Under the pieces are notes generated by a model, which was not told the origin of the DNA, searched no databases, and worked only from the letters and a program-made list of their open reading frames with translations. A stretch of DNA of 24,713 nt from a virus: positions 1 through 24,713 of IMG/VR virus record IMGVR_UViG_3300031749_000034; one strand, 5' to 3'. The translations under genes and the position numbers were made by a program. This document shows, one piece after another, positions 8,001 through 14,456 of the stretch; the stretch's first letter is position 1; each line of letters begins with the position of its first letter.

Positions 8001-8768
8001 CAGCTTGCAGCGATACAGCCGCTGCGGGATCCGCGAGAAGTTGGCGGCATCGACCCGCAGGGCGGCGATCGCGCTGTTGGGATAGGTCAGCTTCGCATAG
8101 ACGATCTCGGTATACGAGTCCCAATAGACCTGGTCGGCGATGTAGCCGGTGGTGTCGTGGTCCGGTGTGATGCGACGCAGCCGGATCTCCCACGGGCCGC
8201 CGCCGGGCAGGCTGATCACATAGCTGCGCTGGTAGTTCGCCGAGGCCTTGCCGCTGATCGTGTCGTTGACCCGCTGCACCCAGCCGCCGCCATTGGTGTT
8301 CACGTCGATCGCGATATTGACTGAGGTGCCGGAGACATCGCCGTTCTTGGTGTTGGTGTAGCTGAGCTGCGGGATCAGCACGATCACCCGTACGGCGTCG
8401 ACATTGGTGGTGGTGATCGTCCGGGTGACCGAAAGGGTCTGCTTGACCTCGGTCTGCACCGCGATCGTGTTGTCGACCTCGCCGAAGCCGGGGATCCAGT
8501 CCTGCGCCTGCGAGCCCGGCACGAAGGCGAAGGACACGCCCGAGTAGTTCATCGTCCCGTCGCTGTTCTGCAGCGCGGTGCCGTCGAGATAGACGCCCTG
8601 CATGCCGCCGACGAGGCCCTCGATCTCGCCTTCGCAGATGAGGTCCATCACCTGGGCATAGGCGCGGCTGGCCAGCGTGTCCTTCTGGATGTTGACGCCG
8701 CCGCCGCCGCCTTTGCCGCCACCCTTGCCGCCGCCGCCGGAACCACGGATCGGGAGCAGCGCGTTCAT
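5076..8768 (-). CDS. J: Host-specificity / central tail tip protein J
   Basis: This 1230-residue protein is the lambda gpJ counterpart, the central fibre at the tail tip that contacts the host receptor. The N-terminus has the Gly/Lys-rich linker (residues 10-24), then DTLASRAYAQVMDLICEGEI, a signature of gpJ-like proteins. A long stretch with the tip-attachment domain follows (NPAWCFYDLLTNERYGLG around residues 287-304). After about residue 640 there are several fibronectin-type-III-like units (for example ISWPDVSGGIGYQVAWQKD and ILSWARNPDVDIAAYEIRRG). The C-terminal 250 residues are strand-rich and unassigned, probably the receptor-binding part. The length is close to lambda J (about 1130 residues). 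Its ATG overlaps the stop of I (ATGA). Confidence 0.93.
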   Translation of the reverse strand: MNALLPIRGSGGGGKGGGKGGGGGVNIQKDTLASRAYAQVMDLICEGEIEGLVGGMQGVYLDGTALQNSDGTMNYSGVSFAFVPGSQAQDWIPGFGEVDNTIAVQTEVKQTLSVTRTITTTNVDAVRVIVLIPQLSYTNTKNGDVSGTSVNIAIDVNTNGGGWVQRVNDTISGKASANYQRSYVISLPGGGPWEIRLRRITPDHDTTGYIADQVYWDSYTEIVYAKLTYPNSAIAALRVDAANFSRIPQRLYRCKLLRVQVPSNYDPATRAYSGAWDGTFQIAWTDNPAWCFYDLLTNERYGLGQFVVASQIDKWSLYQIAQYCDELVPDGFGGTEPRFTCNCWINTRQAAFKVIQDLASVFRGMPFWSTGTVTAVQDAPADPVALFTNANVIDGDFTYTGSSLKARHTIAMVTWQNMNDLGAKYVEYVGNDALIQKYGAIVAQVTAFGCTSRGQAHRVGQWLLYSEQYETETVSFKVGLDAAMVRPGDIIKVADTVRAGQRMGGRISAATTTTITLDHALVDNNGAAIDPTGGTLSVIALDGTIESGTVQGIDTSVTNAPVISLTAALASAPQAQALWILEIPAIAAQLFRVIQITESQPGEFTITALAHNPSKYAAIEDGAALVEQAITDLTIPPASPSAVIVQESLYAFQSTIFSMAEISWPDVSGGIGYQVAWQKDSGNWNYANTPSNSFTVGKADPGSYVVRVWTFGPQQKLSMSYTEVTVQLLGKQAPPSDVQGLTYGFDPNNGLILSWARNPDVDIAAYEIRRGASWDTASVAGQVNATTFVAGTNDLVDAADWLVKALSTSGVYSADAALVSVQIPAASALTVAARFAGDNAVLSWNAVIGPLAIDHYEVANGAGTVIGTVKGTTFTLKVNWAGAQTFTVVAVDIGGNRVSQGSVSLTAVFPQVTGATVSVIDNNVLLKWTAAAGTLPIDHYVLSQDGQAIGNINGLFAAVFETEGGLYTFSISPVDTAGNVGPAYTITATVAQPPDYVLHYNLDSTFAGTKTNAAPDTNGSLVAPVDITTTYEAHFTNQGWSTPQDQVNAGDTLFIEPSPGSATYTEAIDYGTTLAASQIVVTPSSNVIAGAPSLTVTIETSPDNSTWTTYANTTRVYATAFRYVRVILNVAGAAGDLLRITGLNIKLEVKQISDNGTAVCSASDANGTPVTFNKSFIDVSSISVTPQGTTPVQAVYDFQDVPNPTGFSIYLFDNAGNRVSGNAGWTANGV

Positions 8769-9661
8769 GGCGCCGCTCCGACATAGACGCTCTGGACCGT
8801 CGACCCGGGCCCGTAGGAGCCGTCGCTCTCGACGGGATTGCAGATGACCTCATAGGGGCCGGGGCCCGGCACCGCGACATAGACCGAGGTGCCGTTCGTG
8901 CGCGGCGCCGTCACCGGCCCGAAGCCCTGTCCCTGCACGGTGACATCGTAGCCGATCGCCAGGCCCGCCGGGTCCCAAGAGGCGTAGACCTGGTTCGATG
9001 TCGCCCCGCCGGCCGCCGTGGTGGTCTGCACGATCGCGGTGAGACCGGGAACGCCGGTCTCGCTGGTCGGCACCTGATCGACCGTCACCTCGGCCGAGAT
9101 CACCGCCGAACCGCAGAACATCTCGCCATAGCCGATCGGGATGGCCGCGCCCTGGGCCGCGACGTTGACACTGCCCTGGATGGCGTAGCTCTGCTGGTTT
9201 GTCTTCGGCTGGGGACTGAGCAGGTTGGAGATGCCGCCGAGCACCAGGGCGAGGCCGATCGCGCCAATCTGCGCCGCCATAGCGCCACTCAGGAGGGAGC
9301 CCGCACCCATGCCAATCGGGCCGAGTGCGATCGCTGCGGCGATCAGCACGACACCAGCGATGATCTCGAAGATCCCGCCCTTCCCGGCGCCGGCGATCAC
9401 CGGCACGATCCGGATCGTCGCCTGCCCGCTCGGATTGCCCAGCTCCTCGAGCGGAACATCCCGCCGATCGACCAGGACCCGATAGCCGACGCCACGCTGG
9501 TCGGACTCGATCAGATGCCGGCGGAACTCCGGGAAGTTGGCACAGAGCGCGCGGACGGCCTCGGCCGGATCCGAGATCGCGAACCGGTGCTCGCGGCCGA
9601 ACCGCTTGGCGAGTTCGCCGCCCAGGCGGACGGTTTTAAGCGGTGGTGAAGCGCAGGACAT
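8765..9661 (-). CDS. I: Tail assembly protein I with extra FN3-like C-terminus
   Basis: This 298-residue protein is the counterpart of lambda gpI. Residues 8-90 form the ubiquitin-like domain (KTVRLGGELAKRFGREHRF and onward), residues 98-148 are Gly/Ala-rich and hydrophobic, and residues 158-190 carry IQGSVNVAAQGAAIPIGYGE, the usual gpI ending. Lambda gpI stops near there. This protein continues for about 100 residues with a fibronectin-III-like unit (QVYASWDPAGLAIGYDV to the end). gpI acts with gpK and gpL in assembling the tail tip. The ATG at 9659-9661 lies 26 nt inside K and has only a weak upstream GGAAG, so the true start could be a few codons later. Confidence 0.85.
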   Translation of the reverse strand: MSCASPPLKTVRLGGELAKRFGREHRFAISDPAEAVRALCANFPEFRRHLIESDQRGVGYRVLVDRRDVPLEELGNPSGQATIRIVPVIAGAGKGGIFEIIAGVVLIAAAIALGPIGMGAGSLLSGAMAAQIGAIGLALVLGGISNLLSPQPKTNQQSYAIQGSVNVAAQGAAIPIGYGEMFCGSAVISAEVTVDQVPTSETGVPGLTAIVQTTTAAGGATSNQVYASWDPAGLAIGYDVTVQGQGFGPVTAPRTNGTSVYVAVPGPGPYEVICNPVESDGSYGPGSTVQSVYVGAAP

Positions 9662-10358
9662 GGGTGGTGTGCTTCCGGTAATAGCCGCCGAACACGTCCC
9701 GCGTGCTGAGCCGGTTCGACAGGTGGTGAAGGATGGTGCCGTCGCCCAGCCAGATCGCGGCGTGGTTGGGCACCGGCGCGCCGATCTGCATCAGCAGGAC
9801 ATCGCCTCGCTCGAACTCGTCCGCGCGCTTGTCGTCAGAGATCTGCACCCGCCGCCAGCCGTCGCGCTCGTACCAGTCGAGATAGAGGTTCTGCCCGCGC
9901 AGCCACCATTCGTCGTCGCGGCCGCGATCGGGCAGCACGATACCCCGCTCGAGGCGATACCAGTCGCGGATCAGCGCGTAGCAATCGAGCACGCCATGCG
10001 ACCAGGTCCGCCCGACCAGCGGCGCGACGTATCCGCTGGGCTTCAGCTCGCGCCAGGTGGCGGCCGGGACGCTGACGATGTGCCACGGTAGCCCCGAGGC
10101 CTCGCATGCCACACGATCGGCCTCGCTGGGTTCCGGCGGCAGGTTCGGGTGGGAATGCACCACCGCGAGGATCTCGCCGCGGCACTCCGCCGCCGCATAG
10201 TCCTGCGGATCCAGGATGAAGTGTCCGTGGCCGGTCGCCAGGTTGCGCGCGGGCACATAGACGTGCCGTCCACGCTCAACGATCAGTAGGCCGCAGGCCT
10301 CAGCGGGGAAGCATTCGGTGGCGTGGCGGAGTGCCGCAAGGCGCCAGGGCTCGTTCAT
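9636..10358 (-). CDS. K: Tail tip protein K: JAMM peptidase plus NlpC/P60 domain
   Basis: This 240-residue protein is the counterpart of lambda gpK. The N-terminal domain is a JAMM/MPN metallopeptidase: E20, H68-x-H70, S78 and D81 (HSHPNLPPEPSEAD) give the zinc and catalytic set. The C-terminal domain is NlpC/P60, with C126 in DCYALIRDWY and H199 in NHAAIWLGDG as the catalytic Cys and His. Such proteins process tail components or cut peptidoglycan during infection. ATG 10356-10358 overlaps the stop of L (ATGA). The much longer upstream frame overlaps the L coding sequence and is rejected. Confidence 0.92.
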   Translation of the reverse strand: MNEPWRLAALRHATECFPAEACGLLIVERGRHVYVPARNLATGHGHFILDPQDYAAAECRGEILAVVHSHPNLPPEPSEADRVACEASGLPWHIVSVPAATWRELKPSGYVAPLVGRTWSHGVLDCYALIRDWYRLERGIVLPDRGRDDEWWLRGQNLYLDWYERDGWRRVQISDDKRADEFERGDVLLMQIGAPVPNHAAIWLGDGTILHHLSNRLSTRDVFGGYYRKHTTHVLRFTTA

Positions 10359-12583
10359 GCGCGTGTCAGCCCGGCAGCCGGGAAGCCGCCATAGGGGAGG
10401 GGATTGTTCGCACCAAAGCGCACCTGGCAGCTGCTCAGCCGCTTGCCGCAGACATCCTGCGCCGCGCTGCCGACCGGGTTGTCGTTCGTGTCGAAGTAGG
10501 CCGTCCCGGTGTAGCCACACTCGGCCGAGCGGTAGATCCAGGAGCAGACATTCTGCACGATCGCCCGCCGGGGCAGTTCCATCCCCTCGAAGTCGAACGC
10601 CGCGGCAAGCTGGAACTCGACCAGGTTGCGGTTTTCGACGGTGCGCTGCTCGATGTAGAAGATGTCGTCGGGAAACTCGGCGGTTGGATCCGCGGTGGGA
10701 TTGGTCCCTGAGGCAAAGTTCGCCGCGTCGAGGAATTTTGCCAGGGTCCGCTTGCGCGTGATTTTGCAGCCGACCAGGTCGCCATAGGTGAGCACGAGGG
10801 CGGTGATCGTGCCGAGCACATTGGCAATCTGGATCTTCGGCCGGGGCAGCAGCCCCCGCCCGTTCCACTCGAAGCCCTCAGCCTGGACCGGCACCGCGGC
10901 ATAGGTGTTGCCCTGCCAGACCACCGGTTGCCGCAGCCCATTGGTGCCTCCGTGGTAATAGACCACCGGGCCGCCGACTGGGCCCATGTCGAGCACGAAC
11001 ATCTCGATCACCGCGCTCGGTGCGAGCTTCTGGATCTCCGAATTGATGGTCGCGCGCGGCGGAGCGGCGACGGCCGGCGCGCTGCCGGCGCCAGCTGCCG
11101 CGCCAGCTCCTGGCGCAAGCGAGATGCCCTCTGTGACCGCAGGCGAACCGCCGGCGCCCGTGGCACCACCAGAGCCCGGGGAGAGGCTCGTGCCGGTTGC
11201 CGCCGCCGCGGTGACGGATGGAGCCTCGCCCGCGCCGGAGGCGCTCCCGGACCCGGGCGTAAGCTCGGTGCCCGCGGCGACGGTCGGCTGCCCGCCGGCA
11301 CCAGCGCCGCTGCCGCTCGCCGGTGAGAGATCGGCGCCTGCCGTGACGGATGGCGATTCCCCGGTTCCCGTGGCTTGGCCGCCGCCGGCCGTCTCGCCTC
11401 CGCCGACAGAAATGCTCGGCTGCTCGCCGGCTCCCTCAGCACCGCCCGCGCCCGCCGCGAGCTCGGCGCCGATCGTGACGGATGGCGTCTCGCCGGTGCC
11501 GATGGCTGTGGCCGCCGCAGGCGAGAGATCCGCGCCCTCGGTAACCGCCGGTTGACCGCCCGCGCCAGCGGCGTCGCCGGCGGCAGGTGAAAGATCGGTG
11601 CCGACCGTGGCGGATGGCGATTGCCCGGCCGCCGCCGCATCGCCGCCGGCGGCAGAAACGTCCGTTCCCGCCGCGACGGCTGGCTGCTGGCCAGATCCGG
11701 CAGCAGCTCCGGTGCCGGCCGCGAGATCCGCACCGGCAGTGACGGTGGGACTTTCGCCGGCGCCGGTCGCAGTGCCGGCGACAGGATCAAGCGTGACGTT
11801 GCCGCTCGATGTTGTCCCTGATCCGAAATACAACCGGCGCCGCACCCGTGCGCGCAGCATGTGAAAGGGGGACCCCGTGACATACTTGATCTCGTCCTGC
11901 GACAGTGCACGCGGAGCTAAAAATAGCGCGATAATTTTGCCGTCTAAGAAAGAGGTCTGATCTGCAATGTCGTAGCCGGTGCTTTGGACAATGCCCGCAT
12001 TGGTAAAGGCTGTTGTTACCCCAGAACCATTAAAGGGGATTGGGTTGCCGTCCATGTACGAGGCGACAGTGTTGTTTGAAAAAGTCCCGGCAACGACGTG
12101 GTCATATCCGTCAAAAAAGGAAACTGAACCAGTAATGTCGGTTGGATTTACTAGATTTCCTGCATCATCCCGATAAACGACAACTGGGAGCGTTCCATTT
12201 GGGGAAATCGCCAGCTTGAGGATATCGTTGCCGGACGGCGCGCGTTCGCAATAGAATACATTTCCGTAGCCCGACAGAGCCGCGGCATTGGCTATAGCGA
12301 CGACAGTCCACTCGGGCAGCCCGCCGAGGTATGGACCATTCCCTATCGTGAGGCCGGACTGGGAGTTGGGCGTTAATAACGCAGGCCCAAACGAAGAAGA
12401 AATGACTGCCGAGGGGGAGCCATACGGCGACATCGCGGTGCTATTTTCCGCGACGTCGATGTTGGTGACGCCCGGCAGCAAGATCCGGGAAAATCCGAAT
12501 GGATTGTCGCCAAGCTCGACCGGCTCGGTGGGCACCATGCGCGGACCAAGGCGAAGACTTCGCCGGCGAAAGAGGGCGCCCAT
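10355..12583 (-). CDS. L: Enlarged tail tip protein L: LamG-like domain, 22-residue repeats and Fe-S gpL domain
   Basis: This single 742-residue ORF has three parts. Residues about 50-250 look like a LamG/concanavalin-type sandwich: EWTVVAIANA, GYDHVVAGTF and FLDGKIIALFLAPRALSQDE are typical strands, and the end (FHMLRARVRRRLYF) resembles phage LamG endings. Residues 265-509 are eleven 22-residue Gly/Ala/Pro repeats. Residues 510-742 are a full gpL domain (TINSEIQKLAP to the end). Four cysteines in it, C680, C689, C712 and C719, have the spacing expected for the Fe-S cluster of lambda gpL. Lambda gpL is only about 230 residues, so this protein is about three times longer. No start codon or ribosome site occurs at the gpL junction, so the fusion looks real. 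The start follows the upstream stop by six bases, with AAGG just before it. The LamG part is less GC-rich than its surroundings. Confidence 0.9.
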   Translation of the reverse strand: MGALFRRRSLRLGPRMVPTEPVELGDNPFGFSRILLPGVTNIDVAENSTAMSPYGSPSAVISSSFGPALLTPNSQSGLTIGNGPYLGGLPEWTVVAIANAAALSGYGNVFYCERAPSGNDILKLAISPNGTLPVVVYRDDAGNLVNPTDITGSVSFFDGYDHVVAGTFSNNTVASYMDGNPIPFNGSGVTTAFTNAGIVQSTGYDIADQTSFLDGKIIALFLAPRALSQDEIKYVTGSPFHMLRARVRRRLYFGSGTTSSGNVTLDPVAGTATGAGESPTVTAGADLAAGTGAAAGSGQQPAVAAGTDVSAAGGDAAAAGQSPSATVGTDLSPAAGDAAGAGGQPAVTEGADLSPAAATAIGTGETPSVTIGAELAAGAGGAEGAGEQPSISVGGGETAGGGQATGTGESPSVTAGADLSPASGSGAGAGGQPTVAAGTELTPGSGSASGAGEAPSVTAAAATGTSLSPGSGGATGAGGSPAVTEGISLAPGAGAAAGAGSAPAVAAPPRATINSEIQKLAPSAVIEMFVLDMGPVGGPVVYYHGGTNGLRQPVVWQGNTYAAVPVQAEGFEWNGRGLLPRPKIQIANVLGTITALVLTYGDLVGCKITRKRTLAKFLDAANFASGTNPTADPTAEFPDDIFYIEQRTVENRNLVEFQLAAAFDFEGMELPRRAIVQNVCSWIYRSAECGYTGTAYFDTNDNPVGSAAQDVCGKRLSSCQVRFGANNPLPYGGFPAAGLTRA
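11057..11791 (-). repeat. Tandem 66-bp coding repeat (eleven units) in L
   Basis: Residues 265-509 of L divide into eleven units, nearly all exactly 22 residues. Unit nine has four extra and the last has 21. The consensus is roughly L-S-P-A-A-G-x-A-x-G-A-G-x-x-P-x-V-T-x-G-A-D. The units have diverged in sequence while keeping the period, with a GAG step, a Pro at place 15 and a Val at place 17. It probably forms an extended or beta-roll-like stalk holding the LamG domain away from the tail tip. Confidence 0.88.
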
Positions 12584-12589
12584 GCCGCC

Positions 12590-13057
12590 TTAGCCGCTTA
12601 TCGAGCCGCGCACGTAGATCGACGCGCTGGTCAATGCCAGCGCGACGCCGGTATTGTTGAAGAGACCGATCTTGAACTTCGGTGCGGAATGCCACGCAAG
12701 CGAAATGCGAATGATGTCGTTGGCCGCATAAGTGTTCGCCGGAACCGGGAACTGGCTGAACAGGTCGCTCGTGAACGGCTGCAGTTGTGTGGATCCGGCC
12801 GGCAAGAAGATGGGCTCATAATTGCTGCCATCGTCCGAAGGCGTCACGACGGCTTGCAAATTGCCGGCTGCGGTCGGCGCGAAAGACGAAATCACCAGCC
12901 AGAGATCGGCTTCGCTCGGCCAAGCATCGGTGCTTGAGCCGAGATTGACATTGCTCAAAGCGCCGGTGATCCCGACTTGACCGGCGCCGATCGCATTCAG
13001 GGCAGTCCCGCATGAGATGGCTTGAAGGGCCGAAAGGCCTGCTGGTGTACCGCTCAT
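12590..13057 (-). CDS. Putative virion protein, tail-tip insertion cassette
   Basis: I do not recognise this 155-residue protein. The N-terminus is Gly/Ser/Ala-rich (TPAGLSALQAISCGTALNA), followed by strand-like segments (DLWLVISSF, NLQAVVTPSDDGSNYEPIF, IIRISLAWHS, FKIGLFNNTG), which suggest a beta-sandwich. It ends six bases before L and begins with AAGGA six bases upstream. A position between M and L, and no enzyme motif, make a structural or decorative role at the tail tip likely. That is inferred only from location. Confidence 0.6.
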   Translation of the reverse strand: MSGTPAGLSALQAISCGTALNAIGAGQVGITGALSNVNLGSSTDAWPSEADLWLVISSFAPTAAGNLQAVVTPSDDGSNYEPIFLPAGSTQLQPFTSDLFSQFPVPANTYAANDIIRISLAWHSAPKFKIGLFNNTGVALALTSASIYVRGSISG

Positions 13058-13066
13058 AGGAGTTCC

Positions 13067-13567
13067 TTATTCGACCGGAATCGATGCTGAAATCAGGCCG
13101 TCGCGTTGAAGGTTCTGCAGGTGCGCAACGGCTACCGGTGGGTCCCACTGAGGCGAGGTCGACTGTGCGAGCGCCAATATCGCAGATTGATCCGCGGCGG
13201 TGATGGGGCCGCTGATGTTCGATCCCGGCGAGACGAGCGCTGCCAGCTCAGTCTGCATCTGAGCTGCAACGGCCGGGTTGCTCATCTCGAAGACCGGGAC
13301 GCTACCGGGGTTCTGGCAGGCGAACGCAAGCTCCTCGGCCGCGGATATCGATGCTGGAGAAGCTCCGGAAGGCGGCGATGTCGCCCACTGAATGAGCGCT
13401 TCCAGCTTCATGTTGGTTCCGAGATATCCCGCAATGGCCTGGATGCGAACGTCCACCGTGCGCGTCGTCGTCTGGCCGTTGAGGCTCGCCACCGCTGCGG
13501 CGAGCGATGACGGCGCCGGCGACAGCGCCTCGAAGGCGGCGAGCAACTCTCCGTCAGTCCATGCCAT
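13067..13567 (-). CDS. Unassigned helical protein, tail-tip insertion cassette
   Basis: This 166-residue protein appears largely helical. It has the stretch TRTVDVRIQAIAGYLGTNMKL, then ALIQWATSPPSGASPASISAAEELA, and a C-terminal ITAADQSAILALAQS helix. I recall similar patterns in uncharacterised phage proteins near tail genes, without a known role. It has no membrane segment or catalytic motif. Nine bases separate it from the next gene and 11 from the previous one. It is probably co-translated with its two neighbours as a unit. Confidence 0.6.
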   Translation of the reverse strand: MAWTDGELLAAFEALSPAPSSLAAAVASLNGQTTTRTVDVRIQAIAGYLGTNMKLEALIQWATSPPSGASPASISAAEELAFACQNPGSVPVFEMSNPAVAAQMQTELAALVSPGSNISGPITAADQSAILALAQSTSPQWDPPVAVAHLQNLQRDGLISASIPVE

Positions 13568-13578
13568 GGCGGTCTACC

Positions 13579-14043
13579 TCACGGCGTATGGGTGTCGGAG
13601 ATCCAGCCAGAGGCGGAGGGCGTCACTGTCAGCGCGCCGCCCTGGCCGACAAGATTCACGCCAGCGGCAAGCGCGGTGTCGAGATCGACGTGCCCGACGA
13701 TCAGGTCCGTCGAGGCGAGCGACGCGCCGGCCCGCTTGAGGATGTAGAGGTAGCGCGCCGATCCGCTGTAGCTCGCCCAAGTCGGCGCGGACGATGTGAT
13801 CGTGACGACGCCGCCGCTTTCGCTCGGCGCGGTGATCGTGATGACTTCGCCCCCGACAGTGTAGCCGTTGCCCGTCGCCTCTTCGTCGGCGGACACGTCC
13901 GCATAGGTCTTGTCCGTCGCGGGCGCCGGCGTCTTGGCCGCCGTCACCAGAATGCCGACATAGGTATCGGTGGAGAAGTTGAAGGCGCCATCGTAGAGCT
14001 CGAGGCGGAAAGCGTCTTCCTGTGTGAAAGTGCCAGCGGCCAT
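13579..14043 (-). CDS. Putative virion structural protein, tail-tip insertion cassette
   Basis: This 154-residue beta-rich protein starts MAAGTFTQEDAFRLELYDGA and contains TDTYVGILVTA and TYADVSADEEATGNGYTVGG. This resembles a broad class of phage structural proteins (decoration or tail-tip) that begin with short TFT...K/L..G strings. The match is loose. The start has a strong AGGAG six bases upstream (in a 47-nt AT-rich gap, 14044-14090), unlike most genes here, which are translationally coupled. It is the first gene of the extra block between M and L. Confidence 0.6.
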   Translation of the reverse strand: MAAGTFTQEDAFRLELYDGAFNFSTDTYVGILVTAAKTPAPATDKTYADVSADEEATGNGYTVGGEVITITAPSESGGVVTITSSAPTWASYSGSARYLYILKRAGASLASTDLIVGHVDLDTALAAGVNLVGQGGALTVTPSASGWISDTHTP

Positions 14044-14090
14044 TGGTTATCTCCTAAGTTTTACTGAATAGATGGTTTCTTGACTGTCGA

Positions 14091-14456
14091 TCATGGTTCG
14101 GCGACCTGCTCGAACTTGCCTGCCACGGTCCACAGATACGCGGGCGCGCCCGGCGTGCCCTGCCCGTGCGTCGGGATCTTGGTCCATTGCCGGCAGACGA
14201 ACATCATCGGCGCCGACGCGCCGGGCGGCTGCCAGGCGAAGGATTGCAGCGCGCCCGCCGCGGCCAGGAAGGCATCGATCTCGCCGGCCTCGGCGTCGCT
14301 GCGATCGCGGAAGGTGACATCCCAGACCTGCAGGTCGGCATTGATGCCGAACTGCACCCGCTGCTCGTAGCCATCGCCGAACTTGGCGACGCGCACGTTC
14401 GGCTTATGCGTGACCTTCGCGGCGAAGTCGGGGATCCAGGTGAAGCTCCCGCTCAT
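14091..14456 (-). CDS. M: Minor tail protein M
   Basis: This 121-residue protein is the counterpart of lambda gpM, which joins the tape measure and tail tube to the tip. The sequence shows the family pattern: F.W.PDFAAKV near the N-terminus, VRVAKFGDGYEQRVQFGI, then VWDVTFRDRSDAEAGEIDAF and FAWQPPG before the C-terminal strand. The length is near the usual 110-120 residues. Its ATG overlaps the tape measure stop as ATGA. In lambda, L follows at once, but here three other genes intervene. Confidence 0.9.
   Translation of the reverse strand: MSGSFTWIPDFAAKVTHKPNVRVAKFGDGYEQRVQFGINADLQVWDVTFRDRSDAEAGEIDAFLAAAGALQSFAWQPPGASAPMMFVCRQWTKIPTHGQGTPGAPAYLWTVAGKFEQVAEP

Noticed and set aside
11057-11791. 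CRISPR-like array
   Set aside because: The period lies within one reading frame, units are adjacent and diverged, and no spacers exist.
14044-14090. A promoter in the AT-rich gap before the 154-residue gene
   Set aside because: A TCGACA-like box exists, but no acceptable -10 box at a proper distance.
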